Shown: piece by piece, positions 21,795 through 34,163 of the stretch | Layout: each line of letters opens with the position of its first letter | Numbering within the stretch: the first letter of the stretch is position 1 | Assembly (NCBI GenBank): GCA_012976225.1 | Contig: JAAVVG010000039.1 | Location: forward strand, 1-64,000 | DNA length: 64,000 nt | From: Golubevia sp. BC0850 | Taxonomy: Eukaryota; Basidiomycota; Exobasidiomycetes; Golubeviales; Golubeviaceae | Direction of reading: 5' to 3' | Notes under the pieces: generated by a model | Database searches by the model: none | What the model was told of the DNA's origin: nothing | Seen by the model: the letters and a program-made list of their open reading frames with translations, nothing else | Program-made: the position numbers and the translations under genes

Positions 21795-24700
21795 ATGACA
21801 GGATCATCGTTGATGGTCCGTCTACTTCCTCTTCTCTCTCTAGCCTTTGCCATCTCCTCAATCTCTCCATCCAACGCATCTTTAGTCATCCCAGATTTCA
21901 CTCAAAGAGATGCTCCGACTCAATCTCAAAGAGATCGAGCTCATTCCATTCATTCTCATTCCCATCAAGATTATTTCAAATCACCATTGAACCACAGGAA
22001 GTCTCTCGGATTTGGACCTCACCACTCTCATCAAGTATTCGTATCTGACTCAGCTCAATCCCATCAAGGAGAGTTCTCTACTTCTTCAACTGGTATTCAT
22101 TCAAATTCGATCCATACAGTCAACGCTTTACCTGGATCTAAGAAGCCAGAGAAAGTAGCTTTACGCCTCGCTAAGTTCTTGGTTGGTGGAGCTGATAAGC
22201 CAGACATTGAACTCTTCGTTAGAAAGGATTCTTATCTAGATAGAGCTAGCGGGATATATCATGCTTTCGTTAGACAGAGAATTCATGGGATCCAGATCGC
22301 TGATTCCGATCTCAACGTAGCTATCGACTCTAAAGGTGAGTCACCGTAGTGAGAGGACAAGGGTTCGAATGCAGAGAGACAAAGTCGGGGGCCCGGATGG
22401 CTTGGTGTCCTCTCGTATGGAGCTGGAATACTATCAGAATACACCACCCTTAAGATACAAATAGAATTCCGATGTCAGAACCGGGTAGCGAGGTAAACGA
22501 TGGGCTTTCAAGAAGGAGCGCATCAGCTGAGCTCCCACCTCTCTCATCGGCTTCTCATTCCACACTCCCTCTTTTTGCTCTTTCTGACCCTTCTCCTTCT
22601 CATCTCACTCTCATCTCATCAGGAAACGTCCTATCATATGGATCTTCTCTCTACCATGGATCAACTCCCTCTCCTCTCACCAACCCTTCCGACTCCTCCA
22701 AGACCGACTCAGCTTTCTGCGATCAAACTCGTACCATCATTGAGGAGCTTCTATCTTCTCAAACTGAAGAATTAGCCACTTCTGAGTACGTTGAATCTCC
22801 ATCTGGAGCTCAAACAATCAAGTTTGTCACTGAAGCTAACCGTCAAAAGGCTATCAGTCTCCAAGCTCTTCAAGAACAACTATACTCAAACTGTGCTGAA
22901 CCAGCTGATGCACCTCTACTTCAAGGTGCCAAACCATCTTTGGTCAAATCCAAGTCTCCAAATTCGATTTCAGATCCACGTCAAGCTTTAATCTCTTTCT
23001 TATCTGAAGCAACAAGCGATCCAAATCTAGCTTCAGAACTCAAATCCTCTCCAGATTCTTACGTCGAAATGATCTCCCAATCTTTCGTGGTTATAGATTT
23101 AGAGAAATTGGATTCGACTTCTGGTAGAAAAGGAGTTGAGAAGGAAGATTATGTTCTATTGAATGGAGCTCCAGAAACTGAAGAGGTTAAAGCTACTTTG
23201 GCCTACGTTCAAACTTCTACTGGTCAATTAGCTCTTACTTGGAAATTAGTGGTTCCTATGAAGAACAATCATTATGAAACTTACGTCGATGCTACTAGAG
23301 AGGATAAAATTCATTCGGTTATTGATTGGGTTCAATCTGCCCCTGCTAGAAAGCAGAAGCCAATGAAGCTTCCTTCTCTTGAGAGACCTGACTTCAATCG
23401 TCCTGGGAAACAAGTGGTCGATGTGAAGGACGAGGTTTTCACGATGACAATCGAAGATTCCCCCCTTTACAAGGTGAGTCGTCAGAGAAAGTGGGTCTCT
23501 GCGTCTCCTCTCGACTTTGCCTAATCCTTGGTTTCTCTATTTGTCTCTCTTCCACTTCTCCTTAGGTCTTCGAGTGGGGAGTCAATGATCCAAGTGAAGG
23601 TCACAGAGCTCTTCTTCATGGAGTGAGAGATGACGAAGCCGCTCCTCTCGGTTGGCACACCGTCCCAACTTCAAGCGACCCCTTCAAGGACTCCTCTACC
23701 TCTTCAACTTCTGGAAACTTAACCACCTATCACGATACTAGAGGAAACTTCGTTTTCGCTTCTGCTGATCTAGAAGGTCTTGGACAATGGGCCAAAGTCA
23801 AGAGACCTCAAGCTGTCAAGAACGAAGATGGAGATCTCACCTTCGACTTCGATTACGGCTACAAGAAAGCTCTTAAGAACCATAAATCTTTGGATCCTCA
23901 TAAATACAAAGATGCTGCTGCTACTCAACTTTTCTACACAATCAACAATTACGCTGAGATGATCTATAGATATGGTTTCACCGAGGAAGCTGGTAACTTC
24001 CAGCAATACAAGCCAGATGGTGTCGGGAAGGGTGGAGATGCTGTTATAGCCTTCGCTCAGGCGAATAATGGGATGAACAATGCTGATTTCAGCACTCCGC
24101 CTGCAGGGCAGCATGGACGTATGAGAATGTACTTGTGGTCAGACGATGAACTAGAGCGAGATGGCGATTTCGAGGCGGGAGTGGTGAGTTAAGACGATTT
24201 TCGCTCCTCTTCTTCTGATTCCTTACCAACAGACTCTTTGAAATCTTGTTCAGGTCATCCACGAATTCACTCACGGAATCTCGACACGTCTCGTGGGAGG
24301 ACCTGACAACTCTGGGTGTCTCGGATGGGGGGAGAGCGGAGGAATGGGAGAAGGTGAGTTGCCTAGTCCTTATTTTCTTCTACCTCTTCTGACACTTTTC
24401 ATAATCTCCTTGTACTCTCAGGATGGGGAGACTGGTACGCTACTGCCATCAGAATGCACTCCGACAAGAACAAGGACTGGACGATGGGATCTTGGGTCGC
24501 TGGTAACAAAGGAGGAATCAGAAAGTATCCTTACTCTACCAACAACACCGTCGACCCAGCAACCTATAGCGAAGTCAACAAGCTCTTCGAGGTCCACGGA
24601 ATCGGAGGAGTCTGGGCTGAGTTCCTCTTCGAAGTCTTAGAAGCCATGATTCTCGAACACGGATGGCAAGACACTCTCTTCCCACCTTCTTCCAATGCTA

Positions 24701-25047
24701 CTCAATCAGTTCTCGACGACTTCTATCTCACCTCTTCCGAGGTAGCCCAACTCTCTGGAGAACGCTCAAGTGCAAGAAAGATTCCAAGGAGAGGAAACAC
24801 TCTTTCAGTTCAACTCGTCACCGATGCCTTCAAGTTGATGCCTTGCAGACCAAGCTTCCTAGATTCTAGAGATGCTGTCATTCAAGCTGACAAGCATCTC
24901 ACTGGTGGAGCAAATGCTTGTCTGATCTGGAAGGCCTTCGCTAAGAGAGGTTTGGGAGTAGACGCTAAGGTCGTTGGACAAACTCCTTGGGGAGGAGGAC
25001 TTCGTACAGACGGTTTCTCAGTTCCTAAGAACTGCAAGAAGATCTAA
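21795..25047 (+). CDS. Fungalysin, secreted M36 zinc metalloprotease
   Basis: Five exons, 21795-22335, 22623-23473, 23566-24183, 24254-24353 and 24422-25047, join in phase to 911 aa, longer than the roughly 630 aa of Aspergillus Mep. A signal peptide (hydrophobic residues about 7-25, cut near SNAS) is followed by a His/Ser-rich stretch and a long FTP-type inhibitory propeptide (residues about 80-420, with [16 protein letters not shown]). The mature enzyme begins near [12 protein letters not shown]. The zinc site is HEFTHGIS (HExxH), with the downstream Glu in [15 protein letters not shown]; both histidines and the catalytic Glu are present. The rest matches M36 ([13 protein letters not shown], then [19 protein letters not shown]). 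It probably acts outside the cell and could feed the peptide transporters at 50-57 kb. Intron 1 is 287 nt. Confidence 0.95.
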
Positions 25048-25952
25048 TCGATTAAGTCCTACTTGTTAATGACCTTGTACATTTGTCTTCGCTCTTTTTT
25101 GATCTCGTCTTCCCATGTACCGATACTCTTTCCAGCTCCCGTTGTTGTGTAGTCAGTCTTGAACACCAACTCGCCCTCGTGTTCCCTCGAATTACTAATA
25201 AATAAGCACAGTCGATCAGTACATAGCTCAATTTTGTCACTCTCTACCTCCTGTTCTTGCTACTTTTGTCCTCTCAATTCTACATTAACGACCTTCTCTC
25301 CCGAACTGTTTCGTGATCTCGACCTGGGAAGGCTGTCTCAACAGGATTCCGAATCGGACAAAGCGGAAGGCAATGCGGAACGGAAATATGAAAGTAGGAA
25401 AGAAATTACTTCTTCGTCTTCTTCGTCTTCGAATCAACTCGCAACGCACTCTACTGGCTTGACTCGACGGTGGACTCGACATCGAAAGGTACTCGAAGAA
25501 ACGCGCGCAGAATTTTTTACGCCTATGGATGGTCAGCATCCCAGATTGCGAATGTAATTGTGGTCAGCCTAGTAGAAAATAAACATCCAGCGCAAGAGAG
25601 AAAGTGAAAAGTCAATTCCCTCAGGGAAGGTAGAGGCGAAAGGAAGTCGGAGGCAGATGGAATGGGACATGACGACGTGACCTTTGAAGTAGATGACCTT
25701 AAATCCTGCCTGATGTACAAAACAAGAAGCTTCTCTTCTCTCAAAACAGAGAGCCTCTTCCAATCCGTGTGAAATTCATCTTTGTGAAGGTTGTTGGATG
25801 AGGGGAACCATCTTGACGAACATCACGATGCAAGAGTGGGCAAGAAGCAAATGTCTTAGACAAGCACCCCTCCCTCGATGAAACTACAGAGTGAAATTCG
25901 GAAATCATGTTGTCAGAAGTTCTACAGTGAAGAAGAAGAGAGAGTTTTTCCT
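25048..25952. other. Convergent intergenic region, 905 bp
   Basis: An AATAAATAAG at about 25197-25206 is a good 3'-end signal for the fungalysin gene. The remainder carries only short shadow frames on both strands, none with coding character that I can support. Confidence 0.5.
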
Positions 25953-28900
25953 TCACAATTCCGTAACCTCTTTCCAACCCTTCAAAATCATCCCTTCTTT
26001 TTCAATCCCCTCTATACTCTCTCTCAATCTTTTCAAAACCTCTCTTCCACTTTCCGTCATCTCTCGATTCTCGTCCCTTGATTTCACTTCTGTCTTTCCT
26101 TTCCCCTTTCCTTTTCCAAGTTGAATTTCCCCCTGATTCATATCCCAATGAAGTAAGAACCTCAAATTCTCAGCCTTCAATTCTTCTGCTTCAGAAAGAC
26201 TTGTCGAAAGACTTGAGATTGAGAATTCTAGAGAAATGATCTTTGCTTTGATTGAAGAAAGAAGATTGGTTTGATAGATTTCTAGTTGAGATTTAAAGGT
26301 TCCGTTTGTTGAAGTGTTGTATTCTTGAAAATACCTTCTAATTTCAGAATCTAGTTGAGAAGAGAAGGTTGAACTGGAATTTGGGATTGCGAGGGAAGGA
26401 GAATTAGAAGAAGCATTCAAGAAATTGAGGAACATTGAAATCGTTTGACAAACCATTTGTTTGATCCTTAATTCTCGGTTTCCAGTTCTGATCTCTGCCA
26501 ACCTAAGTTTCAACAAAAAGCTTCTAGCTGCCATTTCCGCGAAGCGAAGTTCTTTTTGAGTAAATTTAAGTTGAATTGAAGAAGGTGAGAGAGGTTCCAT
26601 CGAGCCAACAAAAGTGTTATTGACTTCTCCAGAGATCGACATGTCCTCATCTCCATCTTTCCTAAGACTTCGTCTTGATGATGAAGATCTAGAAGGCATT
26701 TGATTCGAAATAGAGGAAGAAGAAGAAGCAGATCGATTTTGAGGTTGATGACGTTTTTCGGTGCTGTCTTCCAAAGAGTTCCAAAACCTTCTTTCTTGAT
26801 TTGCAACAGAATTTCCAGCTCTATCTTTCAAGCTTAGAGAATAATCACCCATCATTTTGTCTAATCTGAATCCAATCTCAGCATGAATCCCTCTCTTGAA
26901 ATCCTTCTTTGAAATTAGATTCTTTTCTCTAGGTGCTTTAGCCTTTCCTTTTCCTTTATTTTCTTCTCTCACTTCCCCAGCTCTTTCTATCACTTCTTTA
27001 ATCTTCCTTCTATCTTTTTGATCCAATTCATTTAGGACTGACTTTCCACTTGAAGCCCATCCGAAACTCATTGGGTTCAGCGGTAGAACTTTGAGGAAAT
27101 CTAGGAGAAGGATTAATTGGAAGTGGAATTTCGATTTTGAGAATTGTGACTTTTGAACTGGATTTATGAGTGGAAGTCGAGGTCTTGAAGATGAGGAATA
27201 ATCCGCTGGGATTAGAGTTGCTGAGTCTAGATGGAGAGTCAGGCACCGAGAGAGAAGGAAGAGAGATGGAGGGTGGGAAGAAACGGTCTGTGGGAGGCAG
27301 AGTCAAAATCGCAAGAGTAAGAAAAGAAAACTGAGAGTTTAAATAAGAAGTGCGAACGATTTCAACTCACCTCAAACATGATTTCCAATCCTAGTTGATC
27401 GACCTGATCCAACCTAGCCTTGATCCCTCTACCCAAAGCATCTGAATCCAAAACCGGCTGAAAACAAGTTCCAATACGAAGAACCTGAATTTGGTTTTGA
27501 TCAAAGAGAAAGAGGTCAAAAGGAAGCAGGGCATAAAAAGAGAGAACTCTTTCCAACTCACCTCAAACAACAAATCAGCACCAATCTGAAATCGACTTCT
27601 GATTTCCTCTTCCTTACTCTTTCCATAATCATCCTTCATCAAATCGTAATCCTTCAACTGATTCCAATCCCCATTAGCTCCATTAACTTCCATTCCCAAA
27701 TCTTCCAAATCTTGAAGTTCAACATCTACTTTCTCCCAACTTTTTCCTCCACCTGTATTAGTCACTTCTTTTTCCTTCTTAACAATTTCAACATCTCTCC
27801 TTTCTTTTTTTTTCTTCAAAAGATCCTTCTGACGAATTTCATTTTCAGCAATTGAAATCGAATCGAAATCAAAGAAAAAGAGAGAAAAGATTAAATCCAA
27901 GACTTTTTCAACTTCTGTTGAGGCTTGTTTTTCATTTGGATTGGTGGTTCCTGATGTTGAATTTGAAGATTTGAATTGTTTTGAAAGATGTAAATCTGAA
28001 AAATTAGGTAAATCATCAAAAAAAATTCTTTCCAAAGTCTCTCTTTCTTGTTTCCATAATCCAATTAAGACTTTCAAAGTTCTTCTACCACCTTCATTTT
28101 GAATCAGTCTTTCTTTCAAAAGGTTTTGTTTCTTGGAATTTGAACTTTCAACCTTATCTAAAAGATCATAATGAAATTCTTGATTTTTTTCCATAGATTC
28201 TTCTTCATAATCTATTTCTTCTTTGACTTTGATTGAATTTCCATTTGCATTTGTCCCATCTTCATCTTCAGAATCTATTGAACTTAAATTGGCAATCTTC
28301 TTTCTCCTCTGATTTCTTAAACTCGTCAAAGCAGTAGGACCATTCTTACTCAAATCCCTAACTGCAATCTTCCAAAAGTCCTCTAAAAAACACAAGTCAA
28401 AAGTGTCTTCCAATGATTTAATCCTCAAAATCTGAGAATTCAAAGGTAAATCTTCCAACCCATCAGAAGATTCTCCATCAAAATCTCCATCTTGAAACAT
28501 TCCACCTGTGCCTGGAGACTTCCGTTTCTTCCCTGGAGAGCTCTTTCTTCCTTTACCTTTTGTTCTTGAAGTTGTAGTGGAAATCCTAGAGGTAGGTAAG
28601 GTAGAAAGAAGTCGAGTAGGTCCTAAGAAGTTTTGAGAAGAGAACTTTTGAAGAAGAGAAGTTGCTAGAAGGACTGAAGAGATTGAAGGCTCTTTTGGTT
28701 GGATGGTGAATTTAGTCGATATCGATGCCTTTTTTGGTGGTGGATTCAAGGTTGGTGAACTGAGTGAAATGGCGAAGAGATGTCGAATCGTGGTGCTGCC
28801 GAGGGAGAGAAGACGAAGACGAGGGTCAGATTTCAATGGAGTGACCCTGAGGCGAGAAAGGTGATGAATGGAAGAATTAGGGCTGAAAGCTTACTCTGAA

Positions 28901-29185
28901 GGTCTGAAACCGACGTCTCGAATCTGATCTAACAGCTGTAGACCTTCTTCATCTTGGAGAGACGAGACGCGACGGGTGGAAGGGAGAGAAGAATGACAGT
29001 ATGCGGGTCAGTGATGAAGTAAGATGACAGTGAAGGAGGTTAAACTCACATTGTTCTTCTTCGAAACAACTTTCTATTAAATTAGTAACGTTGTTTGGAA
29101 GAAGTAAATTCGCTGGTGGTTCATGATGATTTCCGTTTGAATTGGAAGGAATCGCGTTGGATTGGAGCGAATCAGAACCTGTCAT
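25953..29185 (-). CDS. Unrecognised 975-aa Lys/Glu/Ser-rich protein
   Basis: Five exons join in phase: 29050-29185, 28895-28952, 27562-28846, 27371-27484 and 25953-27287. The N-terminal third has FRPSE joined to VTPLKSDPRLRLLSLGSTTI, which looks like a real folded start. The middle is acidic with nuclear-type basic clusters (KGKGRKSSPGKKRKSPG). Around residues 470-580 is a compact hydrophobic part (LRIGTCFQPVLDSDALGRG, LFLLSRCLTLHLDSATLIP). The C-terminus is a long coiled-coil-like region (LKLRLAEIRTGNRELRIKQM). No catalytic motif, signal peptide or membrane helix is evident. It is probably nuclear; chromatin, kinetochore or transcription roles are all possible. An alternative frame after intron 4 (27028-27306) would give a shorter protein, but the frame used is open through to 25953. 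It is divergent from the Zn(II)2Cys6 gene. Confidence 0.62.
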
Positions 29186-29420
29186 GGGGAAGAGAGAACT
29201 TGATTGATGATGATGATTGGATGGCTTTCAACGTGAATGTTGATACGAATAAAGAGAAAAAAGAAAGAGTCGATGGAGTGAGTTGGGAGAGAACGAACCA
29301 AGAAGGCAGACTTTGAAATCGATTCTCTCTCTCGAAGCCAATCAAATTCTACCAAAGTTTCGTATCCAACCGAGCTTCAGTGTCAATTCTTGTTCTTGTT
29401 CCCTCGACTCTTTAACAGTC
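29186..29420. promoter_or_regulatory. Shared upstream region of the 975-aa gene and the Zn(II)2Cys6 gene
   Basis: The two divergent ATGs are 235 bp apart. The interval is purine-rich on the plus strand at its left side (AATAAAGAGAAAAAAGAAAG) and CT-rich near 29400. No TATA box is obvious. Confidence 0.4.
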
Positions 29421-32400
29421 ATGGTGAACAACGGAGCTAGATCCAGTAGTCAAGCCAGTCAGCCAGATTCCAATGTCAATGGAGTGGCAAGTAGAGATAA
29501 TTCAGTCAAACCTCAAAAACCGCCTCCTCCAACTTCTGCTTCAACTTCAAAACCAAGACAAAGAGCTCCTCCAACCACCGCTGATATAGTAGCCGCTTCA
29601 GTTGGAGCTAAGAAGGAGAGAAAGAGACAGGTCAGTAAGGAGGGAGGGGAGGGCAATGACTCTGCTGCGAGGTGCCTCTGTAGAGCCAAGGAGAAGATTA
29701 AGGGCTAAGGTCAGAGTGACATGGAGCACCACAGGGTAAAGATCGGTCGTAAAGGGGAAATGAAAGTTTTTGGAGACAGCTCTTAGAAATAAGGCAGTTG
29801 GAGAACATTGGTTGGAGGAAAGGCGGACAGAATCTTGGGGCAAAGTAACCTCAAAGTCAAGAGCCGTTTGCCCCTCCCTTGGATGCACGCAGAGAGGGAA
29901 ATCAGTGTAGCTATAAAAAAGAAGCTCGGAGGTGGTCAGGTATAGCTTTTCACCTGGTAATCGAAGGAGATGACCAGCTGAAGGGAGGTCTTACAGGCTG
30001 GGAAAAGAAAGAGAAGAAGAAGGGAAAACCGACCTGAGCCACTCTCTTAACTAGAAACTGAGTAGTTCATATAACACTAACAACTACTCAAAAGTGTAAT
30101 TTGAGAGGAAGAGAGCTGATGGGTTAGACTTTGAGGACTTTGACGGACTTTAGAGTAGAATGACTCTGCTGTGGCCATTCGACTGATTCATTCCCCTTTT
30201 TCTGTATTCCCACTCCCTTCACTTATCTTTTCCTATTACTAGAGAGTTCATTATAGTTGTGCTGAATGCCATAGAAGAAAACATAAGGTGAGAACCCAGT
30301 GTCAGCCATCTTTCCTCTCCCTTCTTTTCCGTCTAACCCCCACTTCTCCTTTGTTTTTCCCACTTCACAGTGTGACAGGTAAGTCAACATCTTTCACACT
30401 CGAACTGCTCTCCTACTCTTCTCGCTCTAATTTTCTCTCCCTCTTCTCCCAGACAAATCCCCTGTCAACCCTGTGTAGAAAGAGGACTAGGAGAAACCTG
30501 TCGACCTTTTCAAACAGGAGATCAATATGGAGATGTTCGAGATAGAGTTTCACGTTTAGAAGAATTAGTAGAAGGTTTAGCCAAAGCTCAAGCCAATATG
30601 GCTCAAGAGATTTGTGATGGTAGACATTCAGGTCCAGGACAATTGGCCAATGTCAGTTCGATTTCCAATTGGAATTCAAGTTCTCAAAGAGATCCACGCA
30701 ATTTAGATCAAGAGGATGATGAAAATGGAGGTGCTAGGAAGAAACAGAGAAGAGAAGACAATTCTTTTTTAGGTATGGAAAGAGAAGAATTGATATCTGC
30801 TGAGAATAGAGCTGGTAGAGAAGCTAGTGGATTGACGGGAGCCATTACTAGGATTAGTAGAGGGAACGAAGGTCCTAGTCTAGAAGGAGGGTTGAGTAGA
30901 GAAGGTGATAGTTGGTATGGTGCTTTGGCGCTGCCAAGTGTTAGTAGAGGAGTTATTGAAACGGAGGTGAGTTCTAGCGTAAGAGGAAATGAGAAGACTT
31001 CGCCTGTGTTATGCTTGCTAAACCTCTCTCTTCTATGTTTCAACTGCTTTCTTAGATCCGTGGAGAGAAATTAGAACTTTCAGCAAATTTCCCACGTTGG
31101 CCAGCTTCAGTGAAACTTCATCGATTAATTCACGAAGGAGGTGCCTCAGCTACTATCCTAACTGATTTAATGGCTTCCTTACCTTCTAGAGTCGAATCAG
31201 ATTCTTTATTGAACCTTTATTTTAGAGACATCAATCATACTAGATTACCTTTACATGAAGGAACTTTTAGAGCTTCTTATGATGAATTGATGGCTTTTAG
31301 ATGGGGAAATGCAAGAGAAGAACAAGGTGATGATGGTGCCAGACATTTGCCTTTTTTGGCTTTCCTTTTTATTATTTTGGCTACTGCTAAAAGAAGTCAA
31401 CCTGAAGATGAAGTTACTGAGAGAGAAGCTAAGAGAGGAGCTATGGAATTGTATCATTCTTGTGAGTTAGCCATAGTCTCGTAGGAAAGATGAAACTAGG
31501 TCTCAAGATTTAATTCTCTCACTTTGTTTCTTTTCTCTCTTCTTTTTTCACTAGGTCGTAAGACAATCGCAGTCGCTACTTTCATCAGAGTCGATCACAT
31601 CGATCTAGTCTTGGCTCATCTTTTCGCAGCAAGATTCTTAACAGTCAATCGTCAATCCGCTGAAGCTTGGTCAATGTTAGGATTTGCAATCAGAGCAGCT
31701 CAAGCAATTGGACTTCACAGAGATGGATCTCAACTCAACTTGGATGCAGTCACTACTGAAAGACGTAGAAGACTTTGGGCTTTACTAGTCTATCTCGATG
31801 CAACTACTTCCATCCTTCTGGGAAGACCAACTGGAATCCAATCCTCCCATACCGATACTCTACCACCTTCAGATCTAGACATTGACACCCTTCCACGCAC
31901 AAGTGCACTTCCACCCAAGAAAGCAAAGCCAGGTCAACCTCCAGGAGTCTTCAATTTCTTAGCTATTAGACATGATCTTACTAAGATTACTGGAAAAGTA
32001 GTTGAGCATTTTCAAAATCTTTCTATTGAAAGAAAGTATTCGGACGTCTTGACTTTGGATTCTGAACTTCAAGCTTTCCATGCAGCTTTACCCCCACCAT
32101 ATCGTACAGAGCTTGAAGAAGGTTATGACAGAAGCTTCGACAAGAAATGTCCTTGGTTAACGATTCACAGATATCTAATCAACATCGAGTATCATTATAT
32201 CAGAATCGCTCTTCATAGACCTTATGTTTTGAGAAACGCTCTCAAGTATTCTCAATCTCGTACTGCTGCTTTCGCTTCTGCAAGAGCCGATAGATCGATT
32301 AGACAAGAATACTACAAGGATGTAGGTTGGCCTTCAAATAGAGCTAGAAAAGCTCATATGGGAGGTCTTTATAGATTGTTCAATTCCTGTTTAATGATTG

Positions 32401-33671
32401 GAATCGCTCTTCTTCTGGATCCAAACTCGAAGGAATCTGCTGATCTTATCACTTATTTAGATGAATTCATTGAGAAACATAAGAACGCTGAGACTATTGA
32501 TCAATGCTCAAAGAGAGAGGTTAAGATTATCGAACTATTCAGAACTAAGGCAAGAGATCCTACTTGGTGCGCTGCTACTGCTACTGGAGCAAACAATGGA
32601 ACTTCAGATGCTGCTGGTGGCAATGGAAGCGGATCTGGAGGAGTTCTCCCCAGTATAGCTAGAGTCTTGGGAGCTTCAACTGGTTCAGCTCCCGGGGAGC
32701 ACTCCTCTGCTGGTGAAGGTTTAGCAACTGGAAGTGAAGCTGCAAGTGGAAATGGTTTACCAGGATTAGATCCTGTCAGTGGTTCTCAAATGTGGAGCAA
32801 TTCAAACAATCGTTCAGAAAATCAAGACCCAAATTCGAATCAAGCTCCTTCGGATCTTTCGTCCATGAACAATCCTCCATCTTTCTCCAGCATGGCTCAA
32901 GGAAGTTCAAGTTCAGATGGTATCACTCCACCTTCAAATTGGGCAAACTTCTCTGGAGGTTTAGATAACAATCCAGATTTAGCTCAAAACATTTTCGATC
33001 AATTAGGTTTATTTGATCAATTTGGAATGATGTCTAGTGGTTCTTCAGGTCAAGTTTTAGTTCCTGATACTACTACTGGTGGTGGTGGAGTTGGAGCAAA
33101 TTCAAATCTTAACTCTTTTGATCTTTTTGGAAAGAACAATGGTTTCGATATGACTTCTCCTGGCCTTTGGGATTATAATCAAAGTCCAATTGATAATGTG
33201 GATTTAGATCCTACTTCTATCAATGGAAATCAACAAAACCAAAGTGGAATTCAAAATTCTTCAATTTCAAAAAATGAAGGAGTAGGCCCTTCTAGACTTT
33301 CTTTCTCTTCTACTCAAAATCAACAGAATTCTCAGGAAGCTGATGGGAATGAAGAACCTCCTTTCTACACTTTTGGTTCAAGTTCAAATCCAACTTCTAG
33401 TATAGATGCAAATGCGAACGCTACTGCCAATCCCTCTAATTCAGTAGATGCTTCAATGCTTCCTTGGGGTGGATTGATTGAAGCTATCTCTCAAGTAGCT
33501 CCCGCTCAAACCACCGAAACGGAGAAGACCGCTGAAGTCGAAAGTGAGGTCTCTATTCCTGCTAAAAAGGGAAAAGCAAAGGGAAAGGGAAAAGCTAAAG
33601 AGACTACTGAAGCTGAAGAGTCGACTTCGACTGTTGGAGTCGCTAAAGGAAGAAAGAGTAGGAAGTCTTGA
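29421..33671 (+). CDS. Zn(II)2Cys6 fungal transcription factor
   Basis: Six exons, 29421-29630, 30243-30287, 30371-30378, 30453-30966, 31056-31461 and 31555-33671, join in phase to 1099 aa. The binuclear zinc cluster is CAECHRRKHKCDRQIPCQPC followed by VERGLGETC, fitting Cx2Cx6Cx5Cx2Cx8C, and is spread over exons 2, 3 and 4. A coiled-coil dimerisation stretch follows (VSRLEELVEGLAKAQ). The fungal-specific middle domain is in exons 5-6: LLNLYFRDINHTRLPLHEGTF, WSMLGFAIRAAQAIGLHRDG, then RRRLWALLVYLD. The C-terminal 350 residues are Asn/Gln/Ser/Gly-rich, a probable activation region, and end in a Lys-rich tail. It should bind CGG-type sites in the nucleus; its targets are unknown. Intron 1 is 612 nt, the longest seen in the window. 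Confidence 0.92.
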
Positions 33672-34163
33672 TTGGAGATTGGGTCTTGTTTATATAGTTG
33701 TATCTCGGTTCGATTTTCTCCCTTTGTACTCTACTTCGCTTTGTGTTTCTTGATTCGTAATACATTCTTCAGTCCCGTTTGCATTCCTCTGCTTCTACAG
33801 GTCCTGTTCTACTCACTTTGAGCAATGTCATGATTCCCTCGCTTCCTTCTGAGGGTTGCTCAGCCAAGATATGTCTGGTGAGAGTCTGTAGCTTCGGTTC
33901 AAGCGTGATTCGTCAATTGAGATGATGCTGGTGGACTTGGTCGAGAGTGAAGTAAAGTAGCAAAGTTTCAAACTTTGCCGCGGTTCAAAAACTTCTTTCC
34001 TTCTAACCACCACCTCGTAAAGAGTAGGCGAGTAAGTCTCACTCCTTCTGTTTCTATATAATTCTCCTAATCAGCCTTATTCGCCATTCCTCAATTGCTT
34101 CGTCCTCTTCTTTCCACTTCGCTTGCAGCAGTCTCTCTCCCAACTCACAAGACCCAAGCATCC
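33672..34163. other. 3' UTR of the transcription factor and upstream flank of an F-box relic
   Basis: No gene is supported. From about 33957 the sequence resembles the 5' flank of the 12.9 kb F-box relic, including the CTTCTTTCCTTC motif and a GTAAGT at about 34032, so the duplication covered the promoter or 5' UTR. Confidence 0.45.

Noticed and set aside
22345-22370. GGGTTCGAATGC resembling a tRNA B box
   Set aside because: It lies in an intron of the fungalysin gene, and no A box or cloverleaf arms can be folded around it.
27028-27306. Possible end of a separate gene overlapping the next start
   Set aside because: The alternative frame after the same acceptor is open through to 25953 in phase, so a single 975-residue gene explains the region better.
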